Below are positions 1-11,981 of a stretch of DNA of 64,000 nt, piece by piece. The stretch comes from Pictodentalium vernedei (Eukaryota; Mollusca; Scaphopoda; Dentaliida; Dentaliidae), in assembly GCA_031216915.1 (NCBI GenBank), contig CM062297.1, forward strand, positions 369,533,704-369,597,703, read 5' to 3'. The notes below the pieces were generated by a model, which was not told where the DNA came from, ran no database searches, and was given only the letters and a program-made list of their open reading frames with translations. Both the position numbers and the translations under genes were made by a program. The first letter of the stretch is position 1, and every line of letters begins with the position of its first letter.

Positions 1-309
1 TTAAAGCAGTGATTACAGTTTTATGTAAGCATTACATAAATGACAAGGAAACTTTAAGGCACTGACTTTGGCATCCTAATCATATGACCTTATTACGAAA
101 GGAGGTGCCATGGCTGAGATGAAACTACCACAACTGGACCAAGTTATTTGAAGAGTTTAAAAAAAGAGTATATCACAACAGACCCTGTCTGAATAGATCT
201 CCAGCATTACAGGCGACTATTGCAAGGGCCTATAGCATTACTGTGACTCTTGTTACGGATTACTTTGTAGACATGATGATGAATTCTAAGATCCGTTTGG
301 TGATGGTAT

Positions 310-452
310 CCCATACAGTGGATTAGAATCCCCCAATTTATCCTCTGGGTACCTTTTTCTTGTTTAGGCTTGTGACCTTGATTCAGATTGAGGTTCACAG
401 ATGGTAAATTTAGGAATGCTAACCTGCTGTGCAGGGTAGCATCACTAAATTC
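310..452. repeat. Dispersed repeat, inverted copy at 45155-45305
   Basis: This segment is the reverse complement of 45155-45305 with scattered differences. Both carry a short hairpin around CCTGCTGTGCAGG next to 'gtagcatcactaaat'. It abuts the tandem-repeat element that follows and may be its left end. The family was not recognised. Confidence 0.6.
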
Positions 453-976
453 ACCCTCTAGGGACCCAATTCTGCAGATGATAGTTGGTCATCTTGAATC
501 CGATCGGGAAAAGAATTATGTCACACACTGCTCCTCATCATATCGATCATTTGTATTGAGTTTCATGACAATGCAGCAAAAACTGTAGAAGTAGTTCGCT
601 CCACAAGTATTTTGCAAAATTCAATATGGCCACCAGTCGGCCATCTTGAATAAGATCAGGAAAAAAATTATGTCATGCACTGCTCCTCATCATGTCGATC
701 ATTTAGTTTCATGACAATGCAGTAAAAACTGTAGAAGTAGTTTGCTCCACAAGTATTTTGCAAAATCCAATATGGCTGTTAGTCGACCATTTTGAAACCG
801 AGTGGGAAAAAAATGAGGTCACGCACTTCCCCTCATCATGTTGATCATTTTTGTGAAGGTTCATGAAAATGCAGCTAAAACTGTCAACTGTCAACGGACC
901 GATGACGACAGACCGACCAATAGACAGACAAGTTGACTCTATATACCACCCTAAAACTTCGTTTTGTGGGGGTATA
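453..976. repeat. Tandem-repeat element, about 150-bp unit, three copies
   Basis: A unit containing 'ccatcttgaat', then 'catgacaatgcag', then 'tccacaagtattttgcaaaa' recurs near 490, 641 and 788. The segment ends in a stem-loop at 941-974, where TATACC pairs with GGTATA around an AAAC/GTTTT stem. A tandem core followed by a 3' stem-loop resembles non-autonomous Helentron (HINE/DINE-like) elements. The assignment is tentative, because the 5' end and the insertion site are not resolved. Confidence 0.55.
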
Positions 977-1112
977 ATTAAGATGTTAGAATGAATAAAA
1001 GCCGAATGAAAAACCTGGAAATGTCAGTGAACAAACACAATTATAAGAGTGCAACTGAAATTGAAATGAGTGCTTAGAATAATGGAATATAAAATAACAC
1101 AATGAGTACAGG

Positions 1113-1694
1113 TAGGGCTGCACGATATTCTAAACTGAACACGGGTTTGGTATTCAAAAACATATCACGGTGTACCGGTATATCAAAAGACTGTTCAGAT
1201 ATCTGAACATACGTACCATAATTGGGCGTTGAACGATCACAGTGGAATGAATTAGCATGCCTTGATGATGCAGTGTGAATAACCCTTTACCCAATGCAGA
1301 CGATATCAAAATTTATTATTTTAAATATAAGTTTATCAAATTTTTCAATAAATTTCAACAAAATAATATCATGTGACCCCCCTCATTGGAACGAGCTCAT
1401 CGAGATCGTTCCAATGAGGGGACACATGATATGGTTTTGTTAAATTTGGGGGAAAAATATTTTTTCATCTGCTGATTTTGTATATTATGTGGGCGGATCC
1501 GGCCGATTCACTGAGTAAAGGGATAATATTATTCATTCGGGATTACAGTTAAAACTCAAAGACATCTTGAAAATAAAATTGTGGGTAAATAAATAATGAC
1601 GATAAACCAATATTTTTCTAAATACACTGGTATTCAATTGATAGTGATTTAAATACTGGTATGAATCAGTTTATCGATATACTGTTGAGCCCTA
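1113..1694. mobile_element. Non-autonomous hAT-type element with 8-bp target duplication
   Basis: The ends are TAGGGCTGCACGAT on the left and a decayed inverted counterpart ending GAGCCCTA on the right. It is flanked by the perfect 8-bp direct repeat AGTACAGG (1105-1112 and 1695-1702), as expected for hAT transposition. It has no coding capacity. A CCCTTTACC-type MITE (1282-1523) is nested inside it, so it is older than that MITE. Confidence 0.8.
1282..1523. mobile_element. CCCTTTAC-type palindromic MITE nested in a hAT element
   Basis: Ends ACCCTTTACCCA and TGAGTAAAGGGA are inverted and flanked by TA. The centre is a long palindrome built on CCTCATTGGAACGAGCTC. The same design recurs at 21769, 22337, 24464, 24653 and 48301. 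This copy shares an 'atcatgtgac' inner arm with the 24653 copy, defining a subfamily. TA target and short inverted ends suggest a Tc1/mariner-type MITE. Confidence 0.75.
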
Positions 1695-1836
1695 AGTACA
1701 GGGACTGGAATCAACGAAATGCAAACAAAAAAAACTCCCAACAAGGGCCATTGATTCCTGTCCCCCGTAATCTACCCAAGTTGTGTTCTGTATTATACCA
1801 TGATTTAATAAGAATCAAGTGAATGAAGCCAACATA

Positions 1837-2027
1837 TTTAATCCTTTGAACTCATGTGGTATCTTCCATGTCACTTCAACGGAAGCAGTTTCAAAGAGTC
1901 CATACTTAAATATTGATTGGTCAATGTATACCCCACACTTTAACTTAGCAGCCATCCTAGCTATTGAAAGTATGACGTATCGTGTTCCTGAACCGGAAAA
2001 GCAGTCTCTCGGGTTCAAAGGGTTAAA
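1837..2027. mobile_element. MITE with TTTAAYCCTTTGAACYC ends
   Basis: The left end TTTAATCCTTTGAACTC and the right end, read in reverse as TTTAACCCTTTGAACCC, are inverted copies with two mismatches. The element is 191 bp and non-coding. Open frames crossing it on both strands are chance products of its inverted structure. Confidence 0.6.
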
Positions 2028-2218
2028 CAAAAATATCACTTTTGGTGGACTAATAACTTTCTTACTTCACTGTTTTGCGATGAAGCATTTTATTGACATC
2101 ATAACATCACTCAAATATTCAATCAGATACAGTGCAGCTGCCACGGACAGGTCACTTTCCATGGATGCAATAATATTAGATTCCAAACACTAATTATGGG
2201 AATAATAATCTAAACTTT

Positions 2219-2468
2219 AATTAACTCTTAGAAGCTGTGAGTCAAGTTTTCTTGCCTGTGATGTAATACGGCTGGTAATCTGGCTGTGACGGTTCGGCTA
2301 TGTTTGGACTGGGGGAGAATTAAACACTGAGCAGGTGCTTCTAGTCAAGTGTCATCTGCCTGAATAGGCAGACGACACTTGACTAGAAGCACCTGCTTTA
2401 CTGTAAGTTTTTCGTCATATGTCATGTTCAATAAATTCATTCTGATTCTCCGGCTTCTAAGAGTTAAT
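2219..2468. mobile_element. MITE with central hairpin
   Basis: Inverted ends ATTAACTCTTAGAAGC lie at 2220-2235 and 2453-2468. The centre (about 2336-2401) is a near-perfect hairpin with roughly 30-bp arms that meet at 'ctgcctgaataggcag'. The target site lies in TTAA-rich sequence, so the true duplication (TA or TTAA) cannot be told from the element ends. Confidence 0.65.
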
Positions 2469-2770
2469 GAAGGAAGCACCAGGTACAAAAATTTTGCTGA
2501 TGATATATTTATTATCAGGTAAACGCATGACTGGACATCACTGCCTACATGAGGGTTATGACCAGTCCACAACAGCTGTACTGTATATTCTTACATGAAG
2601 TTCTTATGCATAATCCAGATTCCATGAGTAATGTGCCAAGAACATTTCTAAAATTGTTTTGTACCACGTAGGCTGACGTAGCATTGAATATGCATGACAA
2701 TCATCATACAAAGCCTAATAGTAAACAAGAGACTAAAGTTTCATTTGCAAAATATCAAACTGAAGTTTAC

Positions 2771-3011
2771 TTCATTGCTAACAACCACCTTTGAATGTGC
2801 ATATACACTTCTATATCCTGCAATCAGACCATCATACTGAGCAATAATGTATCGTACTGCCCTCCAAAAGGGATCATGGGATTTTTCTGTAATCATATTT
2901 CTCATCCACACATCTTGTTTCTGGAAGAAGTGCCTTAATTTTTCTCGTCCTTTCGGTAACATCTGAGACAAAAATATACCATATAAATTTTGATAATGGT
3001 CAAAAATTCTC
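2771..3011 (-). CDS. PLBD1: PLBD1-like phospholipase B-like protein, exon 3
   Basis: This exon continues the lysosomal/secreted phospholipase B-like protein, an N-terminal-nucleophile hydrolase family. The acceptor is clear: a TTTCTTTACAG tract ends just before 3011. The exon opens in the phase left by exon 2, so the two are joined by a split lysine codon. Family-like features are FDHYQNLY, a KQDVWMR block, FWRAVRYIIAQ and YDGLIAGY, which align with the PLBD1 region after the FLEG motif. The donor is uncertain: GTGGTT after 2789 or GTAAAC after 2771. The catalytic cysteine of the family lies in later exons, outside the window. Codons are intact. Resemblance is closer to PLBD1 than to PLBD2 from memory of both families. 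Confidence 0.85.
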
Positions 3012-3066
3012 CTGTAAAGAAATATAATATACATATTGTCTTTTTGCTCCAACTTTCAAAAGAAAG

Positions 3067-3414
3067 ATTATAAATTCATAGTAATTTGTATATTTCTAAC
3101 CAATGGCCCAGACTAGCAGATGCTAACTCAAAAATAATCCAGGGCCAAACACAAATTTTGCCCCCCAATCCCCAAAATTTGCATGCAAAACAGAAAATTG
3201 TATGTCCTATCCGGTCCTCCATACTTTTGCGAACTGCGCATGCACAGTATCCAGGAAGACACCGAAATTGGCGCCAACCATCATTCTTTCTAAAAAATTG
3301 CCTGCTAAATGTTATAAACAGTGGGGAGGTATGAGTGGCCACTCATGGAAGGCCCATCCCCATCTGGGCCATTGGTAAGTATAAAAAATATACAAATTAC
3401 TATGAATTTATAAT
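3067..3414. mobile_element. MITE with about 50-bp terminal inverted repeats
   Basis: Both ends carry ATTATAAATTCATAGTAATT followed by 'tgtatatttctaaccaatggcccaga' in inverted orientation, giving arms of about 50 bp around a 250-bp non-coding core. A related copy, inverted and incomplete, lies at 9236-9478. An end fragment is seen again at 3417-3450. Confidence 0.75.
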
Positions 3415-4089
3415 ATTTTTATACAACAACCAATGGCACAGACTAGCTGAATCGTAAACAGGCTGGAGGGTCTAGGATATAGAGGAAAATCCAATCACTT
3501 CATAAAGGATATCTCCTACAGGAGAATAGAAGTGAAAGGAATTATATATGTCTTTCTCATTGCGAGAAACGAGAAAGACATATCACCAACAATGTAATTG
3601 AGCATTACGTAATATATAATTCTCCATTTAATGCCAGCATAACCCTTTATGCTAATTCGGTAAAGGGAAGCCAAAATATAAAGATAGTCCAGAGAATGAG
3701 ACTCTTTATACTCATTTAAAAGTGTCTGAGGACTGTATATTAACACCCGTTTGACACATGACATATACAAATGCTTCACAGTGAGCTACACTTTAAAAAC
3801 ATACATAAATGAGACATATTATTTGCTTCACACCGAGCTACACATTAAAACCATCCCAGCACCGACTTGGGACTACTGACACCGGAGGAGTTCTTCCCTT
3901 GTTTTTTACAATAAAGCCAGATGATCATAAGGGAAAAAAACGTCCACCCCCCCCCCCCCCCCCCCCCCCCCTTTCCCCTTGTTCTGAGGTACATGACCAC
4001 AGAATGAAGATGGCAGTGGAACAGCGTCACTGCTGGAACGGGTTGCCTAAATAATTATAGATGTAATCATTTAGTGGGCGGCATTCTGA

Positions 4090-5110
4090 GCAACAGATAG
4101 ATGACCTAAACATCTAAGGTCACCGGAGATGGACTCTAAATTTCTAAGGTAAAACTTGGTAAATGTAGAAGGCTGTGTCCAGTACGCAGCTTTCATGAGA
4201 TCAGTAATGGCTATACTGTTAGAATAAGCCCAAGAAGTGGACAGTGCTCTAACTTCATGCGCTGATATCTTATTTACAGAATGCTGATCCGAAGACAGAC
4301 TTTAATAGGCAATGCGTATTGCCAACTGAATCCATCTAGCAATAAAATGAACAGAAATATCTCTTCTGTTAGGAATTAGCAAAAGAAAGAAGCGTTTTCT
4401 TCCTTTTCTCATCAAATCTGATCTGTGTTTATATGTGCGCATAGCCCTGACTGGACACAGCAGAGGTCTACAGTTGTCCGTTGACGGCAGAGTCTTTATG
4501 GTAATAGGCTCAGGCCGTTTATCTGGAGCCTGGTTCTTAGCCAAAAATCCCACTTCTGCAGTTAAAGTAATGGTATTACCAACACTATGGTAGTGAGATT
4601 CATCAACCGATAAGGCATGGAGTAATTGGAGTTCACTAACTCTTCTAGTGGATGCAAAGCTAACAGAAACACCGTTTTATAGGTCAAGAATTTGAACTCT
4701 ACAATGTCCAACGGCTCAAACAGAGCTTCCTTAAGCTTCTACCGAACCCAAGCCAAATTCCACTTAGGAATTAATCTAAGGGTTCTAGGTCTATTTATAG
4801 AGAAATTTCTAACCAGTTTGGATAATGAAGCATTAGATCCAATTGCCAAGTTATCATGATGACCGTAAGTGACTGATAAGCTGCAGTTTGAGAACGTCAA
4901 TCAGGTAGACCAGAAAGTTGGCAATATCCGGTATGGACGGATCATAAACGTCTATCGACTGATCCTTACACCAACGGAAGAAAACCTTCCACTTCACTGC
5001 ATAATTCAACGAAGAGGAAGACCTCCTGCAGTTAGCAATTGCATCCACTGCTTGTCCTGTAAATTGCTTGCCGTGCAAGAAGGACCACACAACAGAAATA
5101 CGTGAAGGTT
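4090..5110 (-). pseudogene. DIRS tyrosine recombinase region
   Basis: The minus strand carries a core-binding-like segment (WSFLHGKQFTGQAVDAIANC, WKVFFRWC) and a C-terminal catalytic block with HEVRALSTSWA and TFTKFYLRNLE, the His-x-x-Arg and Tyr signatures of DIRS recombinases. It is a remnant within the fossil element. Confidence 0.75.
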
Positions 5111-5167
5111 GAGACCTTCTGGGTTGTGATGCAGTGCGTGTGACTTCCCCTGATAAAGAAGGTCCTC

Positions 5168-6193
5168 TTACGGAGGAAGCTTCTGGGGAAGGTCCCATAA
5201 CAGACACCTGAGAAGATTGATCCACGGTTTCTGTGATGACAGAGATGCCACTAGCAGAATTTTGCAACGAGACTGTTTGATCTTTAACAAAATCTGCTGA
5301 ATCAACAGAGTTGGAGGATACGCATAACCTATCATTCCGTCCCATGAGATTGACAGAGCATCTACTGCGTACGCTCGATGGTCTGGACATGGCAACATGT
5401 TTGTCTGCAACTGATTGTTCAGGTGTGTCACAAACAAATCTATCATGGGTCGATCCCACTGGTAGCAAATCTGTCTGAATACCCGCTTGTTGAGTGTCCA
5501 CTCCGATGGCAACAGGCGACCTTTCCGAGAGAGCGAGTCTGCTAGTACATTCAGACGACCCAGTATATGACGGACCGATAGTTAAACATGATGATTCACG
5601 ACATACAGAAGAATTTTTTCCGTTAGTTCGCATAACGGAATCAAATGAGTGCCTCCCTGGTTTCTGATATATGCTACTACTGTCGAGTTGTCTGAAAATA
5701 TCTGAACATGAGCGTCCACTATAATGTGAATCCAATGTTGTAGTGCAATCCATATTGACATCATCTCTTTGATGTTTATGTGTTTCTCTAGGAACCGAGG
5801 GTCCCAAAGACTTTGACACTTTGAGTCTGTCGGGCTCAGGATCACGCCCCAACCCATTTGACTTTCATCCGTCATAATCGTGAAAGCCGAATCCGACAGC
5901 TGCAGTGGAACTCCCTGAGTTAACCACTGAATATCTGCCCAAATCTGGACCCTTTGTTTTAACAGGTCCGTTAAAACAATACTGGTCTCGAGAGAATGCG
6001 TCTTCACACTCCAGTTCTGAGTAAAGAATATCTGGAGGGGACATGTGCACAAGAGACTCATCAGAATAAGATCCGCAGCCGCTCCACACAACCCCATCAG
6101 TCGCATGAATTCCCTCGCTGTTAATGCGTCTAAGTGTAGACAAAAGAGAGCATAACAACTGACTAATTTCATTTGGGTATACGTGGTAAGCAT
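5168..6193 (-). pseudogene. DIRS RNase H / RT-connection region
   Basis: RNase H signatures of DIRS elements are visible on the minus strand: TDESQMGWG, NIKEMMSI, SDNSTVVAYIRNQGGT, then DRPMIDLFVTHLNNQL and DALSISWDG. These belong to the RT-RNase H polyprotein of the family. It is a remnant within the fossil element. Confidence 0.8.
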
Positions 6194-6534
6194 GCCCTGG
6201 AAAGAACTCTTAAAGAGGTACGAACGTCCTCAATTTCCTTCCTGTTGAGACCTTGCGCCACAGCTCTTGAAAGGTGATCTGCGTTAAGACATAGTGTCCA
6301 AATTCCCTCTATTTGAAGAAATTGCCATCTCGATTGTGTCCGAGCGAGTTGTGAATGACCCAGGCAAGGATAGCTCTAGATCCTATGACTGTTCATCCAA
6401 ACGCAGAGAAACTCTCTGTACATCTTCCCCGACCATTTTAAATGAACATGGTCCAAGAAACGGTAAATTTATGGAAGTTGATGTCAAGAAACCGCCTTTC
6501 TTCTTCCCACTGGAGAGTTTGAATACGGCGTCGT

Positions 6535-7852
6535 CTAAATGGCCGAAGCCTGCAACACCTGCTTAGACTGAACTGGAAAAGACAGGACCTCCTCCTTTGT
6601 CAGGATAAAGTCTGCGTCCAACGATGCCAGTGGTTTCTGTCTAGTAGTCACAGCATTCTGATTCGCCGGAACAAATTCAGGGTAGTGTTGATGGATTAAA
6701 TCCATCGCAACCATGTGCTGTTCCGAAAGGGAAGGGTAATCCTCTTCCATATCCCTTTCACCATCTGATTGAATCAGTTGTGAGTCTCGGTCTACGGCAT
6801 CTGAATGTGCAGATGACTGGACCGACCCAGCGCCCTCCGACAGCTCAGGTTCTGAGACTGCCGTAGGCTGCTCTTGCACTTGCTGGGATGCTGAGATGAG
6901 CTGCGCAATCTGCGACAGCAAGTTCTTAATGGAGGCCTGAGGAGCAGTGGTCTTCTGTTTCTTGGCCGCATGCTGCTCCTGAGACGGTGTGTCCGACATG
7001 GCTCTTTCCTCCTGATGTCCCGATAAACGAGGCCTCGTCTCCTTAGCTACCGGATGGTCCGACTTCGCAGACGATAAGTGGTCCCTTCACGGCAATGCAG
7101 GCTGGATATCTGAAGTCGTGTAGCTAAGGTGAGGTCTTGTGTGCTTTCTAGATGACGTTGTAGAAGCCGTAACTGCAGCCGAGGCCAGCTGCGAACTATT
7201 TGGAGTGTCCGGGGCGGAAGGTGCAGACGTATGCTATGACTGATGCAAGTTTCTAATCACAACATCTGGCCCCAGATGCTGCTGGGAAAGAGAGGGACCA
7301 CTCTCGCTCGCAGTCCTTTCAGACCTCACTGAGCTTCCCACGGTACTTGCCGGCTTCTTCCTCTGTTCCGTCGTCGCTGGGTGAGCATGTTTATGTTTTA
7401 AGGTGCTCGCTCTACCCAATCCACTCCTATCGGACACACCCGGCATCACGGTATCCACGGACGGAGAAACCGTTTCACTGGGCGAGCTAGCTGGCGACAA
7501 GGGACGAAAACCACTGGCTAGTGCCTTTATGCCCTGTCTAATATTCATGATCACCTTGGCAGCTAGCTCTGTTTGCTCATCTGAGCACAATGACGGTAGC
7601 ACTCTATCTCTAGGCATAAACATCACAATGTTCTTGTTCCTCTGAAAAAGAAACTGAGAAACTTGATTGACTTTGTGGCGACAGGACCGGCATTGGGCCT
7701 CTCGCCACTAACAACGTATCGTAACACCCGTCTCCAATGTTTGTCATCCCATCCAACACAGGTTGGACAAGAATTAGTGGGAGTACATCAACTACAAGCA
7801 AGGCAACAAGCATGTAAATCCTCGCCTTGCATTTTGAACAATAAGCTTTCAT
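6535..7852 (-). pseudogene. DIRS gag-like region
   Basis: Minus-strand open stretches rich in Ser, Pro, Glu and Gln begin with a CSKCK motif near 7850 and sit upstream of the RNase H part, which is the position of the DIRS ORF1. The assignment rests on position and composition, not on a diagnostic domain. Confidence 0.55.
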
Positions 7853-7860
7853 AATGAATC

Positions 7861-8368
7861 AAAACAAAGTCGACAGTACTCCCACCAACTCCACAATAAA
7901 TATATGAAAAAAGATACATAATAAATACATTCAAAATATAAATCGAAAAATTAATTTAAAAAAAAAATTTTGACAGGAGCCTAGTTCCCAAAGGGAACAA
8001 AACAAGCCCAAAGGTATCCCAATACAGCCTAAGTGTGGACCAAATTCCAAAAAATAATTTGCTACACTACTGGAATATTATAAATGTATCTTACAACAAT
8101 CCTACCATGAAATAAATAGGAAACTACATATATTTATACAACGTTGCCAATGTAAACAACATCAGAAGAAAAACCGGAAACAAGACCCCAGGCACTAAAT
8201 AAAGAGGCCCGAAGTCAGTAACAGATTTTGAACTATCTGATGTAAAGCAAGATCTTCAGAAGAAGAAAAAACGATACATCAGATGTAAGATGCATGACCC
8301 AAAACGCCTAAACACCCCTAGGGTGAGGACGTAACCTTGGGGATATACAAAATAAACATTCTGTGTAA
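7861..8368. other. Unassigned intronic sequence
   Basis: AT-rich sequence without a supported gene. It may include the 5' end of the DIRS element, but no terminal repeat was identified. Confidence 0.4.
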
Positions 8369-8898
8369 TAGAGCTGTAGGTTATTTAAAAACCGAAACCG
8401 TCGACATCCCGTAATCTAAGGTTTTTCATTTTTTATTAAATACTCTCTTGCTGCAGAAATTCACAGAATGTAGCCATTCCAGAGTAGTGGGAGTACCCAG
8501 ACACTGCCATTGTCTGGGTACTCCCACTACTCTGGGAAGGCTACATTCTGTGGATTTCCAACATTTCAGCTCAGTTGTGTTTGTAGCTTTCCTCAAGTTG
8601 CGTGTAGGTGTCAGACCTCGAAAAATAGCCAAGCACAACAAAAGTTCTGTATATCTAGGTAATTATTATATTGGCCTTCCTGATTCTTCATATACATGTA
8701 TTATAGCTTATTTCGGGCATTCATCGAGTTTCCTTCAATTTCACTACCATTCAGTTATGACACCGGACATAAGAATGAGTTTTATTAAATTTTACTTGGC
8801 CTCATGAACAAACCAAAAACCGAACCGAACCGAGGTTTTACTCCACCTGAAAAACCAAAACCGAAACCGAACAAGAAATTTAAAAACCTACAGCTCTA
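8369..8898. mobile_element. Non-autonomous hAT-type element with internal hairpin
   Basis: Inverted ends TAGAGCTGTAGGTT and AACCTACAGCTCTA are flanked by a perfect 8-bp direct repeat CTGTGTAA (8361-8368 and 8899-8906). This is the hAT signature. The interior has a long hairpin at about 8454-8560, whose arms contain 'gtagtgggagtacccagaca' and its complement. The second pair of AACCGAAACCG blocks sits just inside each end. It has no transposase. Confidence 0.85.
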
Positions 8899-8906
8899 CT
8901 GTGTAA

Positions 8907-9235
8907 CACATCAAACTCTCAAGAAATTTATTAAAAAAATTCAATAAGATAAGCCAAAAAGCTTGGAAGTTTAAATGGGGGGCTTCAAGGAAGGATAAGG
9001 AAGGAACACTTAACAAACAGTGGAAAAATCATTAGCAAGAATGATGACGTCAGGCCCATGTCCCGAAATTGGGAAACATGAAATAATTTAGATAAAAAAG
9101 ATAAAGCTACAGCCCTGAATGTTTCCAACCACCATTGTTCCCTTCTACCATCCAATTATGTCCTTGGATCCACCAATTGTACCATTGATTTGTGTCTGGC
9201 ATCATTAAAACTGAGATTTAAAGCACAGATGTCAG
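8907..9235. other. Unassigned intronic sequence
   Basis: No gene or complete repeat was recognised. Confidence 0.4.
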
Positions 9236-9478
9236 TTTGTTGTTACTGACTGGAGGGCCAAACAAAGAATGATGGTTGGCACCAATTTTGGTGTCTTCCT
9301 GGATACTGTGCATGTGCAGTTTGCAAAAGTATGGAGAACCAGATAGGACATAAAATTTTTGGTTTTGCATGCAAATTTTGGGGATTGGGGGTCAAAATTT
9401 GTGTTTGGCCCTGGATTATTTTTGAGTTAGCACCAGCTAGTCTGGGCCATTGGTTGTTGTATAAAAATATGGCTTTCT
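9236..9478. repeat. Incomplete inverted copy of the 3067-3414 MITE
   Basis: The reverse complement of this stretch matches the MITE core at 3086-3320, including 'ccagggccaaacacaaattt' and the 'gcatgcacagtatccaggaa' block, and ends in 'gggccattggttgttgtata'. The outer arm is missing on one side. Confidence 0.75.
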
Positions 9479-9479
9479 T

Positions 9480-10021
9480 ACACAGTGTATAAGACCATCT
9501 CAATTTTGCTGCAGTAAATCAACCAATTTGACCACAATACTAGACATCACACCAAAGCTACATATGAAATTTGAAAAAGATTGGGTGAGAGATGCGGCCT
9601 GTAGGGTATGCTAATGGAAGTGTTGACAATTTATATACCAAATCCAAGATGGCCACTGGTGGCCAAGTTTTTTAACGAAATTCAGAAAAATTTGATAGCT
9701 CCTATCTAGACATTGCCCCAAAGCTACATATGAAATTTGGGACTGATCGGGTGAGAGCTGTGACCTGTGTGCTAAAGGAAGTGTTGGACAATTTATATCC
9801 ACATCCATGATGGCCACTGGAAAAAAATCTACTGCTCCCATCTAGACATTACCCCAAAGCCACATATGAAATTTGGAACTGATTGGGGGAGAGCTGCGGC
9901 CTGTAAGGTGTGCTAAAGGAATTGTGGACAGACAGACAGATGTACAGACATATGGACGTACGAATGCACAATGGATCACAACCCATCCCAATAGCTACGT
10001 TGTCAAGTTGAGCTAAAAATG
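9480..10021 (+). mobile_element. Tandem-repeat element ending in GAGCTAAAAATG
   Basis: Units of about 190 bp repeat 'ccaaagctacatatgaaattt', 'gggtgagagctg' and 'ccaagatggccactgg'. The right end reads TTGTCAAGTTGAGCTAAAAATG, the terminal motif shared with the elements ending at 45154, 51070, 55584 and 56227. No matching left end with an inverted 'gctcaactt' is visible, so this copy looks 5'-truncated. It is interpreted as a HINE/Helentron-like element. Confidence 0.6.
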
Positions 10022-10164
10022 TATGCATTATTTCTGCATCACCTCACCACACCTCCCTTTTTAACTGGTTGAGTGCTAGAAGTCACTCTCATGGCTCCAC
10101 TGGGAAGTGCTAGAAGCTACTTTAGTGGTTTTACACTGTAAGTGGGAGAAAAAAGTTTATATAA

Positions 10165-10232
10165 AATTGTTTGATTACAATTTATTGGAGAGTGCCTGTT
10201 GGCACTCCCCAATAAATTATAATAAAACAATT
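10165..10232. repeat. Hairpin, about 32-bp arms
   Basis: Near-perfect inverted arms built on AATTTATTGG and GAGTGCC surround a 4-base loop. A similar hairpin with the same 'caatttattg' outer arm is at 23710-23755, so this is a dispersed palindromic repeat. Confidence 0.75.
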
Positions 10233-10551
10233 ATTTATGAACAAAATCTTGCTAAACTAAAATCCACACATGATGTTTTAAAGCTATACAAAAGTGAAAA
10301 AATGCCTTATGGAAAAGGAACGTTTGATTGCATCTGGTACCTATATGTTTCCATTATATGCTTTCATAAAAAGTGGATATCCTTTATAAATCCAAAAATT
10401 ATTTTTTACCAGCTTCGTTTGGTGATAATGGCTTGTCCTGTAGGTAGAATGGTGTCATACATTTGGTATATCTAGCAATGGAAAATCACAAAATGTTATA
10501 CTATAATAGAAAATTAGTTACAATGTATTTTACTCCTCCAAATAGGCATTA

Positions 10552-10712
10552 TAGCGGGGGAGGAATTCGCTAGAATTGTGCACTTGGTGATACCTTCCTG
10601 AAATTTGGCATGATGTAAGGGTAGGCATCAGAGATTTCAAAATCGATCGGCTACAAGTTGGCACCATCCTCTAGCCACCACTAGCAGCGAAATCCAAAAT
10701 GGCCGCCAAGCG
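10552..10712 (+). repeat. Left terminal inverted repeat of the Academ-like transposon
   Basis: It matches the reverse complement of about 16950-17109. Shared blocks in order are TAGCGGGGGAGGAATTCG, GAATTGTGCACTTGGTGATA, AAATTTGGCA, CGATCGGCTACAAGTTG and ATCCAAAATGGCCGCCA. The arms differ at perhaps a fifth of positions by eye, including small indels. Confidence 0.85.
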
Positions 10713-11981
10713 GATCGAAAAAAAGCTATTTTCGCCGATCGCACAACTGAAGCTCCAAACCTAACACCATACATGTGCTGTAATTGATGTGAATGATGGA
10801 GTGAAGCCCTTGGAACAAGTTGGGGGGAAGATTAATGGATAATGGGATCAGAATTTCCGTCGATGTGTGCGTCTGTGTGTCTGACTGTCAGTATGATCGT
10901 CCGTCCGTAGATAAATTAGTGTTGAATGTTTCTCGGGAATGCAATGGTCAAATGAACATGGTATGAGAGATTCCTGTCAACACATGAACAAGGGTACTCG
11001 ATAGTATGCAGCAGTGGGGATACTTGGACATTTGATAATCCAATTAAAGTGACAGTCTATTCTCAACTTCCGGCATTTTCGATAGATTTATTTTCTAAGA
11101 AAATAAAACTATCAAATTTCTAGAGGAGTTCTGGTTCAATCTCAACACCATAGCGACACGTCTGCCAGCAAGGGCAGTGCTGGAATGAACTCGGGATGCA
11201 TTAGTTCCCGTTGTTAATTATACAATGTTATCTTGCCAGTATAGAACATTGGCAAAATGGGACTAGAAGGGGTGAGTGTATGTTTGCAGTCATTCGAGGT
11301 ACAGGAATATTTTTTGACTACAAGTAGTATTCTTCATTTTCGGCCAGTTAAGATGTGGTGTGTTCCAAGTCAGGATTAATGTTGCCGACACTTAATGCCC
11401 ATCCCTCATGGTATGCTACTTTACCAGGGATATAGAGATATAGCCACCACTGGGAGCCAAAACATGACCTTTGATGTCGATGAGTGGTCGAAATGTTTTA
11501 GCGAATAACTTATCGAAATATGATCCGGTATGGCAATTTGATACCTTACGTTAGATTTATTAGATCAACTCAGGTATGGATTCATTGAGACATGAGTGCG
11601 CTACAAGATGAAGGATTTCCAAGTTGATTTGCTATGGAGTAGGAACTGACTAGTCACATGTGGCCTATGGCCAGAGAAAGACAAGGATACCATAGATGAA
11701 CACACGGGTGAACGAAGGTATCAACTGTTGTACAGAGGCAAAATAGTTGGGGATATTGTATCATGCTATGCATGAATTAACACCGTCTTGTGCAGTAAAT
11801 AACAGACTATTTTCCGAAATCTAAAACTGTATTCCTATACCCCGGACAATGTAGCAAGCCACATGGGATGAACATTTGTTAGCAAAATCAACTCAACTAG
11901 AAACATGACATGTGTTAACTGGCCGAAAATGGAAAAAAAAATACCAGAATAGGAGATGACTGGTCCTAACATGACAGTATA
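10713..11981. other. Non-coding 3' interior of the Academ-like transposon
   Basis: It lies between the left terminal repeat and the stop codon of the transposon gene. No ORF or internal repeat was recognised. It presumably holds the 3' untranslated region and polyadenylation signals of the minus-strand gene. Confidence 0.6.

Larger units (their letters stand above)
1..2770 (-). other. PLBD1: Intron 3 (partial) of the PLBD1-like gene
   Basis: This stretch follows the third recognised exon of the minus-strand phospholipase B-like gene and leaves the window. I find no further PLBD exon in it on either strand. It holds a tandem-repeat element, a hAT-type element with a nested MITE, and two further MITEs, each listed separately. 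Positions 1-309, 977-1104 and 2469-2770 show nothing I recognise. Confidence 0.7.
4090..7860 (-). mobile_element. Decayed DIRS-type tyrosine-recombinase retroelement
   Basis: Recognisable parts lie in the usual order on the minus strand: a gag-like region, an RNase H and reverse-transcriptase connection region, and a tyrosine recombinase. The element is broken, with several interruptions, and is a fossil. The termini were not resolved, so the limits are those of the recognisable parts; flanking sequence from about 3415 and up to about 8100 may belong to it. The scattered decay suggests an old insertion, but no age can be computed from one copy. Confidence 0.8.

Noticed and set aside
1819-2193. 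124-codon plus-strand open frame
   Set aside because: It spans a MITE with inverted ends, has no domain, and a comparable frame exists on the other strand as expected of a palindromic repeat.
3809-4054. Proline-rich frame and its Gly-rich antisense
   Set aside because: Created by a poly-C tract near 3948-3972.
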